Assembly: GCF_021353235.1 (NCBI RefSeq)
Contig: NZ_JAJTWT010000006.1
Span: forward strand, 248,001 to 312,000
Length of the DNA: 64,000 nucleotides
Source of the DNA: Pelomonas caseinilytica
GTDB taxonomy: Bacteria > Pseudomonadota > Gammaproteobacteria > Burkholderiales > Burkholderiaceae_C
Reading direction: 5' to 3'
Shown here: one piece after another, positions 25,467-33,656 of the stretch
How the letters are laid out: each line of letters starts with the position of its first letter
Position numbering within the stretch: the first letter of the stretch is position 1
Position numbers and translations under genes: made by a program
Notes under the pieces: model-generated
The model's database searches: none
Seen by the model: only the letters and a program-made list of their open reading frames with translations
What the model was told of the DNA's origin: nothing

Positions 25467-26917
25467 GGCAGCCGCCCCAGGTCCTTCAGCAGCCTGTCTC
25501 GCGCCGCCGCATCCGCCACCGCCTCCGCCAGCCGGTTGAAGAACACCGCGCGGCTGTCCGTGCCGGTGGCGGCGCGCTTGACCAGGACCTTGGCGATGGG
25601 GCCGACATGCTGGGCCAGCAAGGCCTGGGCCTTGTCCATGACGGCCTCGTCGAGCGGGCCGCCGAGGGCCGTGCCGCTGCCGGCGGAGCCGGTGGCCGCC
25701 TTGGAGCCCAGGCTGGGCGGCGAGCCGCTGGTGCCGCCGGCCGTGCGCAGGCTGCCGCCGGTGACGAGGCTGGCCTGGCCGAGGAAGGCGTCGCGGGCGC
25801 GCGGGTCGGTGACCTGCTCGGCGAGCTTGGCATAGAGCTCGTTGATGTCGTGGCACTCGCGCGCCGCGCGGCGCACGAGGACGCTGGCCAGCGGGCCGAC
25901 GTGGCGTGCCAGCGTCTGTTCGGCCTGGGTCAGCAGGGCCTTGTCCCAGTGCGTGGCGGGCGGGGCGCCGCTGGAGGCGCTGCCGACCGAGGGCGGCGCG
26001 ATGGTGGGCGGCGCCTGCGGCGCGCGCGCGGCACGCGGCGCGGCCATCATCACCGTCTTCTCCCAGCCGGTGTCGTCGATGCTCTGGCCGACGGCGTCGA
26101 GCAGCGCCTGCTTGAACTCCTCGGCGGTGGCGAAGCGGTCCTCGGGCCGCTTGGCCAGCGCGCGCAGCACGATGGGGTCGAAGCAGGCGGGCCGGTCGGC
26201 GCCCTCCACCTGGGACGGCGGTTCGGGCGGCTCGTTGACGACCTTGTACATCAGCGCCTCGGTCGTGCCGGCGAAGGGTGCGCGGCCGGTCAGCAGCTGG
26301 TAGAGGACGACGCCGGCGCCGTAGATGTCCACCCGCCGGTCCATGGCCTTGCCGAGGAACTGCTCGGGCGCCATGTGGCTGGGCGTGCCCACCATGTAGT
26401 GGGTCTGCGTGAGGTGGGTGCTCTCGATGCGGGCGATGCCGAAGTCGGCCACCTTGAGCCGGCCGTTGGCCATCATGATGATGTTGGCCGGCTTGACGTC
26501 GCGGTGCCAGACGCCCTTGTCGTGCGCATGGTCCAGGGCCTCGAGCAGCTGGCTCATGATGCCCGGGATGTCGGTGTCGGTGAAGCGCAGCTTGGCGCTC
26601 AGATAGCTGGCCAGCGAGCGGCCCTCGACGTACTCCATCGCGATGTAGGCGATGTGCTGGTCGCGGCCGAAGTCGTAGACGGCGACGATGCCCGGGTGGG
26701 CCAGCCGCCCCGCGGCCTGCGCCTCGTTGCGGAAGCGCGAGGCCGGGGCGCCGGGGCTGTCGTCGCCGGCGTCAAGGTTCTGCCGGATGGTCTTGAGCGC
26801 GACGGTGCGCTGGATGTCGGGGTCGAAGCCCTTGTAGACGACGCCCATCGCCCCCTCGCCGAGCACCGCCGTGATGCGGTACTTGCCGAGCTGCGTGGGA
26901 TGCCTGCTTTCGCTCAT
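25463..26917 (-). CDS. Eukaryotic-like Ser/Thr protein kinase with two C-terminal helical repeats
   Basis: 484 residues, no membrane segment. The kinase domain (about 12-272) has the glycine loop GEGAMG, catalytic Lys42 (VALK), HRDVKPAN at 138-145, DFG at 158-160 and APE at 183-185, all intact. After an Ala/Pro-rich linker come two copies of a helical module, 324-379 and 422-480, each containing LA(R/Q)HVGP(L/I)AxVLV(R/K)RAA; these have no catalytic motif and may bind a partner. The start follows the stop of the heme-sensor gene by 10 bases, so the two are almost certainly one transcript. Confidence 0.9.
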   Translation of the reverse strand: MSESRHPTQLGKYRITAVLGEGAMGVVYKGFDPDIQRTVALKTIRQNLDAGDDSPGAPASRFRNEAQAAGRLAHPGIVAVYDFGRDQHIAYIAMEYVEGRSLASYLSAKLRFTDTDIPGIMSQLLEALDHAHDKGVWHRDVKPANIIMMANGRLKVADFGIARIESTHLTQTHYMVGTPSHMAPEQFLGKAMDRRVDIYGAGVVLYQLLTGRAPFAGTTEALMYKVVNEPPEPPSQVEGADRPACFDPIVLRALAKRPEDRFATAEEFKQALLDAVGQSIDDTGWEKTVMMAAPRAARAPQAPPTIAPPSVGSASSGAPPATHWDKALLTQAEQTLARHVGPLASVLVRRAARECHDINELYAKLAEQVTDPRARDAFLGQASLVTGGSLRTAGGTSGSPPSLGSKAATGSAGSGTALGGPLDEAVMDKAQALLAQHVGPIAKVLVKRAATGTDSRAVFFNRLAEAVADAAARDRLLKDLGRLP

Positions 26918-26927
26918 GCCGTCGCGA

Positions 26928-27800
26928 TCAGGCGTCGAGGAGCTTCATCGCCTGCACGACGCTGGCGCGCATGCGGGAGAAGGAGTCGGACAGCGTGGCG
27001 ATTTCGTCCCGGCCCGAGGCGCGGAACTCCGGCGCGTCCAGGTCGCCCTGGCTGACGCGGTCGGCCAGCGCCGACAGCCGCGTGACGGGGCGCACCACCA
27101 GCATCCAGATCATCACGTTCAGCACGATGCCGACGGCGACGAAGACGCCCACCAGCGAGGTGATGAAGACCTTGAAGGTCTGGTCGGCCCGCTGCAGCGG
27201 CACGCCCAGGGGCACCGAGACGATCTGGGCGCCGATGACCTCGTTGAGGTTCCAGCCGAAGCCGTTGGCCGGGCCGTACTTGGCCACCATGGTGGCCGGC
27301 GCGGCGTCCACGCTGCTGTGGCAGGCCAGGCAGGCCGGGTCGGTGATGCGCAGCGGGCGCGCGATGTAGAGGGACGGGCCGGCCGGCGTGTCGCGCGTGC
27401 CGACGGTCTCCTTGAGCTCGGCATTGCTGCGGAACTGGCCGACGATGTCGACCTCCCAGCTGGTGGCCCGGTCGCGCGGGTTCGTCGGGTTGAGCGTCGC
27501 CTCTTTGTAGGCGAACTCGGGGTGCTTGGCCAGCAGCGTCCCCAGCACCTCGGTGGCGGAGTAGCTCGGCACCGTCTGCGGCAGGAACTCGGTGGCCATC
27601 TGGGCGGCCAGCAGCGGCTTGATCTGGGTGTTGGTGTAGTTGCGCACCGCCAGCGCCTTTTCCATCAGCATGCGGGCGCTGCCGACGACCTCCTGCTGGG
27701 CGTTGTCCTGCAGCAGTTGGCGGGCGATGTAGCCGCTCAGGGCGATGCCCAGGCTCATGACGAGCAGATAGACCAGGTTGAATTTGGCGAGCAGTTTCAT
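26928..27800 (-). CDS. c-heme sensor with HAMP domain (DUF3365/Tll0287-like)
   Basis: 290 residues. A first membrane helix (about 7-29) and a second (about 208-236) flank a periplasmic PAS-like domain of the DUF3365 type. The c-heme attachment motif CLACH lies at 157-161, so heme is covalently bound outside the membrane. A HAMP linker (about 237-288) follows and the chain ends there, without kinase, cyclase or methyl-accepting output. The Ser/Thr kinase that starts 10 bases downstream is the obvious output partner (inference). Redox or a gaseous ligand would be the signal. Confidence 0.88.
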   Translation of the reverse strand: MKLLAKFNLVYLLVMSLGIALSGYIARQLLQDNAQQEVVGSARMLMEKALAVRNYTNTQIKPLLAAQMATEFLPQTVPSYSATEVLGTLLAKHPEFAYKEATLNPTNPRDRATSWEVDIVGQFRSNAELKETVGTRDTPAGPSLYIARPLRITDPACLACHSSVDAAPATMVAKYGPANGFGWNLNEVIGAQIVSVPLGVPLQRADQTFKVFITSLVGVFVAVGIVLNVMIWMLVVRPVTRLSALADRVSQGDLDAPEFRASGRDEIATLSDSFSRMRASVVQAMKLLDA

Positions 27801-27935
27801 GGTGACCCCGAGGCAGGGCGCAATGGTAGTGCTGGCAGACGCCAGATGACCCGCGTGATTGCGCGCTTGCCGTGTGAAGAAGCCCCAGAAAACGGCGACC
27901 GCGCCACGCCAGCGCGGCCCGTTCGGCCGGCGAGG

Positions 27936-29159
27936 TCAGTCCGCCGCGTGGATCACCAGGGCCACGTTGCTGCCGCCGAATGCGAAGGAGTTGGACATGG
28001 CGGCGCGCACCCGTGCCGGGCGGGCGCCGTCGGTCAGCAGGTCCAGCTGCTCGCTCAACCGGCTGGTTCGCACGTGGGCGCTGGGGGGCAGGGCCTGGCG
28101 CCGCAGCGCCTGGACGGTGGACACCAGCTCCAGCGCGCCGCCGGCGCCGATCAGGTGGCCGTGCAGGGCCTTGGTGGCCGAGACCGGCACGGCGCGCGCG
28201 CCGAAGACGGTGGCGATGGACTCGGCCTCGACCGCATCGCCCACCTCGGTGGCCGTGCCGTGGGCGTTCACGTAACCGATGTCGGGGGGCTGCAGGCCGG
28301 CGTCGCGCAGGGCGGCGCGCATGGCCCGCACCTGCCCCGCGGCATCCGGGCGCGACAGGTGGACGGCGTCGACGCTGTGGCCGTAGCCGGCCAGCACCGC
28401 CAGCGGCGTGGCGCCGCGCGCACGGGCATGGGCCTCGGTCTCCAGCACCAGGGCTGCCGCGCCTTCGCCCAGCACCAGGCCGCGGCGGCCGTCGTCGAAG
28501 GGGCGGCAGCTCTGCTCGGGCGCCTCGGCGTCCAGCGGCGCCATGACGCCCATGGCCTGCCAGCCCAGGGCGCTGCCGACGTTGAGCATGGCCTCCGAGC
28601 CGCCCACCAGGGCCAGGTCGGCGCGGCCGTTGCGGAGCAGCCAGAGCGCCTCGCCGATGGCCTGGGCCGAGGAGGCGCAGGCGTTGGACACGGCCAGCTG
28701 CGCCGCGCGCAGCTGGTGGCGCATGGCCAGGTGGGAGCCGGCCGAGTTGGCCATCACGCGCACGACGCTGTAGGGGTGCACGCGCGGCGGCTGGGCCGTG
28801 AACATCTGCTGGTAGGAGGCCTCCAGCGACGCCGAACCGCCCAGGCCCGTGCCCCAGGCGACGGCCGCGCGGTCGGGGTCGGGCGTGGTGGCGGGCAGGC
28901 CGGCCTGGGCCCAGGCCTCGGCCGCGGCCTCCAGCGCCATCAGGCTGTGGCGGTCGTAGAGGTTGCGCTGGGCCGGCGGCAGGGCCGCGGCGAGCGGCAC
29001 GGTCACGACGCCGGCGGCGAAGGGCTTGAGCGCATGCGCTTCGCTGCCCGGCTGGGCGCCGATGCCCGAACGGCCCGACTGCAGGGCGTCAGCCAGGGCC
29101 TCGGCGCCCTGGCCGAGTGCGCTGATGGCGCCCAGCCCCGTGATCCAGACCTGGGTCAT
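27936..29159 (-). CDS. Beta-ketoacyl-ACP synthase (KAS II/FabF-like)
   Basis: 407 residues, full length for the condensing enzymes. The nucleophile Cys161 is in SNACASS, His300 in NAHGTAT and Lys330/His335 in KALHGHLIGAGG, giving the Cys-His-His triad plus Lys. It extends acyl-ACP by decarboxylative condensation. ATGA overlap with the ACP gene upstream shows coupling. Because no malonyl transferase, ketoreductase or dehydratase accompanies it, this is not the housekeeping fatty-acid cluster; a dedicated lipid or aryl-polyene-like product is possible (inference). The 135 bases to the heme sensor carry no gene. Confidence 0.92.
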   Translation of the reverse strand: MTQVWITGLGAISALGQGAEALADALQSGRSGIGAQPGSEAHALKPFAAGVVTVPLAAALPPAQRNLYDRHSLMALEAAAEAWAQAGLPATTPDPDRAAVAWGTGLGGSASLEASYQQMFTAQPPRVHPYSVVRVMANSAGSHLAMRHQLRAAQLAVSNACASSAQAIGEALWLLRNGRADLALVGGSEAMLNVGSALGWQAMGVMAPLDAEAPEQSCRPFDDGRRGLVLGEGAAALVLETEAHARARGATPLAVLAGYGHSVDAVHLSRPDAAGQVRAMRAALRDAGLQPPDIGYVNAHGTATEVGDAVEAESIATVFGARAVPVSATKALHGHLIGAGGALELVSTVQALRRQALPPSAHVRTSRLSEQLDLLTDGARPARVRAAMSNSFAFGGSNVALVIHAAD

Positions 29160-29422
29160 CAGGCGGCGGCCCGGGCCGGTTCGGCCTTGGCGGCCAGCAG
29201 TTCGTCCACGAGCGCCGCCAGGCCGCCCAGCGTCGGGTTCTGCAGGGCGCGGTCGTGCTCGATGTTGACGTGGAAGTGGTCCTCCACGGTGAACATGAAG
29301 TCGACGAGGCCGAGGGAGTCGAGCCCGAGCTCGACGAAGGGCGTGTCGACCTTCTCGTTCAGCGCCTCGGCGCCGAGTTCGCGCTGGGCGAGAGTGCAGA
29401 GTTGGTCAAGCGTGTTGCTCAT
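29159..29422 (-). CDS. Acyl carrier protein
   Basis: 87 residues, with the phosphopantetheine-attachment Ser36 in ELGLDSLGLV and an acidic helix II (DFMFTVEDHFHVNIE). The C-terminal tail (LLAAKAEPARAAA) extends beyond a housekeeping AcpP, and the sequence differs from it, so this is a specialised ACP. It overlaps the ketosynthase gene (ATGA) downstream and the hydrolase gene by 17 bases upstream, placing all three in one operon. Confidence 0.93.
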   Translation of the reverse strand: MSNTLDQLCTLAQRELGAEALNEKVDTPFVELGLDSLGLVDFMFTVEDHFHVNIEHDRALQNPTLGGLAALVDELLAAKAEPARAAA

Positions 29423-30245
29423 GAAGGGCTCCGGGGATCGAGTTTGAGACGTGGGCCAGTGGGTGGCGCCGCAGCAGGAAGTCGCGCACCGTGCGGGCGA
29501 CGGCGATGCGCTCGTTGTCGAGGGTGAGCATGTGATAGCTGTCGTGGAACCAGTGCACCTCGGGCTCGCGGCCGAGGCGGCACTGCAGTTCGCGCACGCT
29601 GCGCGGGCCGGCCACGTCGTCCTCGCTGGCATGCAGCACCACCGCGGGCGCGGTGAGGCCGGCGAGCCGCTGGCGGGCGTGGCGGATCAGCCGCGTGGCC
29701 TGGTAGAGCGAGGCGGCCGACAGCCGTGCCGCGCCGACCGCGGAGACCTGGTCCGAGGCCATGGCCTGCTCCACCCAGGCGCGCAGCCTTTCGTTCTTCA
29801 GGCCGAAGGGCGCCGTCTCCTTGAAGCTCATGCGGCGGCGCAGCGGCGGCAGGTAGGCCAGCGGCAGCAGGCGCCGCCATGGCGAGACGTTCCAGCCGTC
29901 GAAATGCAGCGTGGTGGAGATCAGCACCAGGGCCGCGGCCGGCCGGCGTGCCGCCAGGGCCAGGGCCAGCACGGCGCCCATGCACAGGCCGCCGACGGCC
30001 ACCCGCCCATGTTCCGCGGCCAGCCGATCGAACAGGGCCTCGGCCTCGGCCAGCCAGTGCTCGAAGGGCGGCACGGGCAGTTGCTCGCCGGTGGTGCTGC
30101 TGACCCCGTAGCCGGCCATGGCCGGCGTCTCGACGACATAACCCACCTCTCGCAGAGAGCGCGCCACCGGCGCGAGCTCGAGAGGGTTGGCGCACAGGCC
30201 GTGAAAAAGCAGTACCGCGGGGCGGCGCCCATCTAACGATTCCAT
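29406..30245 (-). CDS. Alpha/beta hydrolase with Cys nucleophile (thioesterase/acyltransferase-like)
   Basis: 279 residues. The oxyanion strand is VLLFHGLCANP and the nucleophile elbow is GGLCMG with Cys88 where a Ser is usual, a GxCxG box as in PHA synthases and dienelactone hydrolase. The acid is Asp209 or Asp210 (HASEDD) and the base His238 (DSYHM). First gene of the ACP-ketosynthase operon, overlapping the ACP by 17 bases. It may release or transfer the acyl group from that ACP (inference). No signal peptide. ATG 30245 leaves 117 bases to the divergent response regulator, room for both promoters. Confidence 0.87.
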   Translation of the reverse strand: MESLDGRRPAVLLFHGLCANPLELAPVARSLREVGYVVETPAMAGYGVSSTTGEQLPVPPFEHWLAEAEALFDRLAAEHGRVAVGGLCMGAVLALALAARRPAAALVLISTTLHFDGWNVSPWRRLLPLAYLPPLRRRMSFKETAPFGLKNERLRAWVEQAMASDQVSAVGAARLSAASLYQATRLIRHARQRLAGLTAPAVVLHASEDDVAGPRSVRELQCRLGREPEVHWFHDSYHMLTLDNERIAVARTVRDFLLRRHPLAHVSNSIPGALHEQHA

Positions 30246-30362
30246 GCCGGCAGTGTCGAAACCACGGCCGTCACGCGCATGACTCAAGCCTTGCCGCGAC
30301 CTGACGCCTTGTGACAGCGAAACGTCAGCGCCCCGGGGCGCTCGCGCGCCATACTGCGGTGC

Positions 30363-31031
30363 ATGCGAATCCTGCTGGTCGAAGACGACGAACAACTCGT
30401 CGAAACCACCGCCCGCGCCCTGCGTTCCCAGGGGTGGGTGGTCGACTGCACGGCCCGTGGCGAACCCGTCCCGCGGTCGCTCCGCGAAGACGCCTACGAC
30501 CTCCTCATCCTCGACATCGGCCTGGCCGGCATCGACGGCTTCGAGACGCTGCGCCGCGTGCGCGCCGAGGGCCTGGCGGTACCCGTGCTCATCCTCACCG
30601 CGCGCGACGCCGTCGAAGACCGCGTCCGCGGCCTGGAGGGCGGCGCGGACGACTACCTCGTCAAGCCCTTCGCGCTGACCGAGCTGGTCGCCCGGGCGCG
30701 GGCCCTGGTGCGCCGCAGCCAGGCGCGCACCAGCAACCAGCTCCAGCTCGCCCGCCTGCGCATCGACCAGGAAGCCCGCCGCGCCTACATCGAGGACGAG
30801 CCCCTGGCCCTGTCCGCGCGCGAGTGGGACGTCCTCGGCTTCCTGATGGCGCGTGCCGGCAAGGTGGTGCCCAAGGAGCACATCGCCCTGGCCAGCAATG
30901 CGTGGGACCAGGGCGTCAGCGACAACGCCATCGAGGTCTGCCTGTCGCGCCTGCGCGCCAAGATCGAGCCCGCCGGCGTGCAGCTGCGCACCGTGCGTGG
31001 CCTGGGCTACCTCCTGGAAGAAGTCGGCTGA
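30363..31031 (+). CDS. OmpR-family response regulator
   Basis: 222 residues. The receiver domain (1-118) has the acidic pair Glu7-Asp8, phosphoacceptor Asp51 (LILDIGLAG) and Lys101 (LVKPF); the effector is a winged helix (about 128-220, with LSAREWDVLGFLMARAG and the recognition helix NAIEVCLSRLRAKI). It is a QseB/PmrA-like DNA-binding regulator of a two-component system. The cognate kinase starts 2 bases after its stop. Target genes are not evident in the window; divergence from the ACP operon makes that operon one candidate. Confidence 0.95.
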   Translation: MRILLVEDDEQLVETTARALRSQGWVVDCTARGEPVPRSLREDAYDLLILDIGLAGIDGFETLRRVRAEGLAVPVLILTARDAVEDRVRGLEGGADDYLVKPFALTELVARARALVRRSQARTSNQLQLARLRIDQEARRAYIEDEPLALSAREWDVLGFLMARAGKVVPKEHIALASNAWDQGVSDNAIEVCLSRLRAKIEPAGVQLRTVRGLGYLLEEVG

Positions 31032-31033
31032 AC

Positions 31034-32431
31034 TTGCCTGACCGCCCGCGCTCCAGCCTGCAGCGCCGGCTCTTCGGCTGGTTGTTGCTGCCGCTGCTGG
31101 TGGCCCTGCCCTTGCTGGGCATCGCGCTCTACCAGCAGGTGCAGCACAGCGCCCAGAGCTGGCTCGACGAGGGCCTGGAGGACACCGCGCTGACGCTGGC
31201 CGGCCAGATCGACCTGCGCGGCAGCGAGCCCCGCATCGACATCAGCGCCACCATGGACCGCGCCCTGCGCTTCGACCGCCAGGACGACGTCTTCTACCTC
31301 GTGCTCGGCCCGGGCGGGGACGTGCTGCAGGGTGATGCCGGCCTGGCCGAGGTGCAGCCGCGGCCGGCGCCGCAGCTGGCGGGCGAATCCCACTACGGCG
31401 ACGTCAGGCTGCGTGGCCGCGAGCTGCGCCTCGTGCAGCTCGGGCACGACTGCGGCGCCGCCGGCGTCTGCCAGATCCTCGTCGCCGAGACCCTGCACAA
31501 GCGCGACGCCCTGCAACGCGAGATCGGCGGCCTCGTCGCCCTGAACGGCGCGGGCCTGGCAGTGCTGCTCGCCCTCGCCGGCTGGTGGGCCATCCGCCAG
31601 GGCCTGACGCCGCTGACCGGCCTGAGCGCCGAGCTGGAGCGCCGCGACCTGCACCGCCTGACGCCGCTGACCGCCGGCCTCCCGCGTGAGCTGGTGCCGT
31701 TGCAGGCCGCCTTCAACCGCCTGTTCGAGCGACTGGGGCGCGCCGCCGAGGCCCAGCGCGAGTTCCTCGCCGACGCGGCCCACCAGCTGCGCACGCCGCT
31801 GACCTCGCTGCAGACCGAGATCGAGCTGGCCATGCTGGAGCCCCACGACCGGCGGGTCGACCCGCTGCTGGAGCGGCTGCGCCTGCGCGTCGTGCGCAGC
31901 GCCCGGCTGGCCCAGCAGCTGCTGTCGCTGGCGCGGGCCGAGGACCGCAGCGTCGACGTCGGCCAGCGCATCGACCTGCGCGACATTGCCACCGAGAGCG
32001 GCCAGGACTGGGCCCATCGCAGCCTGCCCAGCGGTGTCGACCTCGGCTTCGAGCTGGCCGGCGCGCCGGCCCTGGGCCACGCCTTCCTGCTGCGCGAGCT
32101 GCTGGAAAACCTCATCCACAACGCCGTCACCTATGCCGGTCCCGGCGCCCGCATCACCGTGCGCAGCGGCACCGACGGCGAGGGCCCCTGGCTGGAGGTG
32201 GAGGACAACGGCCCCGGCATCCCGGTGGCCGAGCGCCCGGCGGCCATGCAGCGTTTTCGCCGTGGCAGTTCGGCGGCGGGGGCCGGCAGCGGCCTCGGCC
32301 TGGCCATCGCGGCCGACATCGCGGCCCGGCATGGCGGGCGCCTTGAACTGCTCGACGCCCAGAGCGGCTCGGGCCTGCGCGCCCGGCTCAGCCTGCCGCC
32401 GCCGCCGCCGGATCCAGCGCCAGCTGCTTGA
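31034..32431 (+). CDS. Sensor histidine kinase (partner of the OmpR-type regulator)
   Basis: 465 residues from the TTG at 31034, the only plausible start ahead of the first membrane helix (about 13-33). A periplasmic sensor region of about 130 residues containing a Cys pair (GHDCGAAGVC) leads to the second helix (about 170-188), a HAMP-like linker and the dimerisation domain with phospho-His250 (AAHQLRTPLTSL). The ATPase domain has N-box NLIHNAV, DNGPGIP and GSGLGLAI. Resembles QseC/PmrB-type kinases. The final 44 bases overlap the 3' end of the convergent oxygenase gene. Confidence 0.93.
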   Translation: MPDRPRSSLQRRLFGWLLLPLLVALPLLGIALYQQVQHSAQSWLDEGLEDTALTLAGQIDLRGSEPRIDISATMDRALRFDRQDDVFYLVLGPGGDVLQGDAGLAEVQPRPAPQLAGESHYGDVRLRGRELRLVQLGHDCGAAGVCQILVAETLHKRDALQREIGGLVALNGAGLAVLLALAGWWAIRQGLTPLTGLSAELERRDLHRLTPLTAGLPRELVPLQAAFNRLFERLGRAAEAQREFLADAAHQLRTPLTSLQTEIELAMLEPHDRRVDPLLERLRLRVVRSARLAQQLLSLARAEDRSVDVGQRIDLRDIATESGQDWAHRSLPSGVDLGFELAGAPALGHAFLLRELLENLIHNAVTYAGPGARITVRSGTDGEGPWLEVEDNGPGIPVAERPAAMQRFRRGSSAAGAGSGLGLAIAADIAARHGGRLELLDAQSGSGLRARLSLPPPPPDPAPAA

Positions 32432-32978
32432 ACAGGTTCATCGCGACGACGACACGCCGTCCTGGTGTCGCCGGTACCTCGTGCATGGCGATGCCGGGGA
32501 ACATGACGAGGGTCGCCGGCCGGGGCTGGTAGGCGCTGGTCCTGGAGAACACCAGCGGCGCGCAGCCCGGCTCGGCTTCGAGGTAGACCACGCAGCTCAG
32601 GTCGGCCGGCCAGTGGTTGTGCGGCGCCGTGTAGTCGGCCTGTTCGTAGATGGCGCCCCAGCAGTGGGTGACGAGCAGGTCCAGCCCGAGCTGGGCGAAG
32701 TCCGCCGACCAGGCCTTGGGCGCAGCCGCCTTGGCGATCTCGACGACGCTGGCGCACAGCGGCATGAGCTTGCCGTTGAGCAGGTGGCTCTTCCAGGGGC
32801 TCATGTAGGCCGCCTTCACGTTGGACTCGGGCGACTGCGGATGGCTCGCGCGCAGCTCCTCGATGGCCTCGCGCGCCAGCTGCAGCCGGTCGGCGATGGG
32901 CCCGAGCTCGGCGACGATGATGGGCAGCTCGGTCTGGACGGTGGCGCCGACGATGCGCACGGCGGAGGGCTCGCTCAT
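32388..32978 (-). CDS. Putative 2OG-Fe(II) oxygenase (PF13759-like)
   Basis: 196 residues. The double-stranded beta-helix core carries His120/His122 and Asp126 in APHNHWPADLSCVVYLE, then LVMFPGIAMHEVPATPGRR with His166 and Arg174/175 suited to binding iron and 2-oxoglutarate. The spacing resembles the PF13759 family, in which the first ligand lies in an HxH/HxD segment. The substrate is unknown. ATG 32978 is used, since the open frame upstream is low-complexity. Its 3' end overlaps the histidine kinase gene by 44 bases. Confidence 0.8.
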   Translation of the reverse strand: MSEPSAVRIVGATVQTELPIIVAELGPIADRLQLAREAIEELRASHPQSPESNVKAAYMSPWKSHLLNGKLMPLCASVVEIAKAAAPKAWSADFAQLGLDLLVTHCWGAIYEQADYTAPHNHWPADLSCVVYLEAEPGCAPLVFSRTSAYQPRPATLVMFPGIAMHEVPATPGRRVVVAMNLFKQLALDPAAAAAG

Positions 32979-33098
32979 GGCGGCGATTCTGCCGGCGCCG
33001 GACCCCTGGCGCAGCGCCGCCCGAGCGCCGAACTGCGCCGCTTCCCGGGTGTTTTTGCGGCCACTGCCGGCAGCGCGCGGGCCTAGCATGGGCCACCC

Positions 33099-33656
33099 AT
33101 GCCGCGCCTTGCCTCCCTCTTTCCCGTTGCCGCCCTGGCCCTGCTGCTGGCCGGCTGCGGCACGCCCAGCCAGCCGCTGCCGATGACGGTCTCGGCGGCC
33201 GATGCGCTGCAGATCCGCGGCTGGGTGCCCGACGCGTTCAAGGGCCAGGTCGAGGTCGCACCCGTCCTCGGCGGCCAGGAGACGGGCCGCTGGTGGGGCT
33301 CCAAGGTCAGCGCCGCGACTCTGCAGCAGGCGCTGGAGGAGTCGCTCTACGCCGTCGGCATGAAGCCGCCCGCGCCCCAGCCGGCGCCGCGCTTCGAGCT
33401 GAAGGCCGAGCTGGTGCAGCTGGAGCAGCCCCTGGTGCCGGCCATGGGCGTGACCGTCGGCGTGGCGGTGCGCTACACCCTGGCCGACCGGGCCGGCGGC
33501 CGGGTCGTCTACCAGCGCCTCATCGCCAACCAGGAGGAGGCCCGCCTCGGCGAGGCGGTGCTGTCGCCGCCGGAGCGGCTGCGCATCGCCAACGAACGGG
33601 CCCTGCGCGCCAACATCAACCTGCTGCTGCGCGACCTCGTCACGCTGAGGCCCTGA
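33099..33656 (+). CDS. Outer-membrane lipoprotein, function unknown
   Basis: 185 residues. A lipoprotein signal peptide ends in LLLAGC with the lipidated Cys at 20. The mature part has a conserved-looking beta/alpha region (VEVAPVLGGQETGRWWGSKV, YTLADRAGGRVVYQRLI) that resembles small envelope lipoproteins, but no domain name can be given. The codon after the Cys is Gly, not Asp, so outer-membrane sorting is expected. Its last 17 bases overlap the 3' end of the convergent MFS gene. Confidence 0.8.
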   Translation: MPRLASLFPVAALALLLAGCGTPSQPLPMTVSAADALQIRGWVPDAFKGQVEVAPVLGGQETGRWWGSKVSAATLQQALEESLYAVGMKPPAPQPAPRFELKAELVQLEQPLVPAMGVTVGVAVRYTLADRAGGRVVYQRLIANQEEARLGEAVLSPPERLRIANERALRANINLLLRDLVTLRP

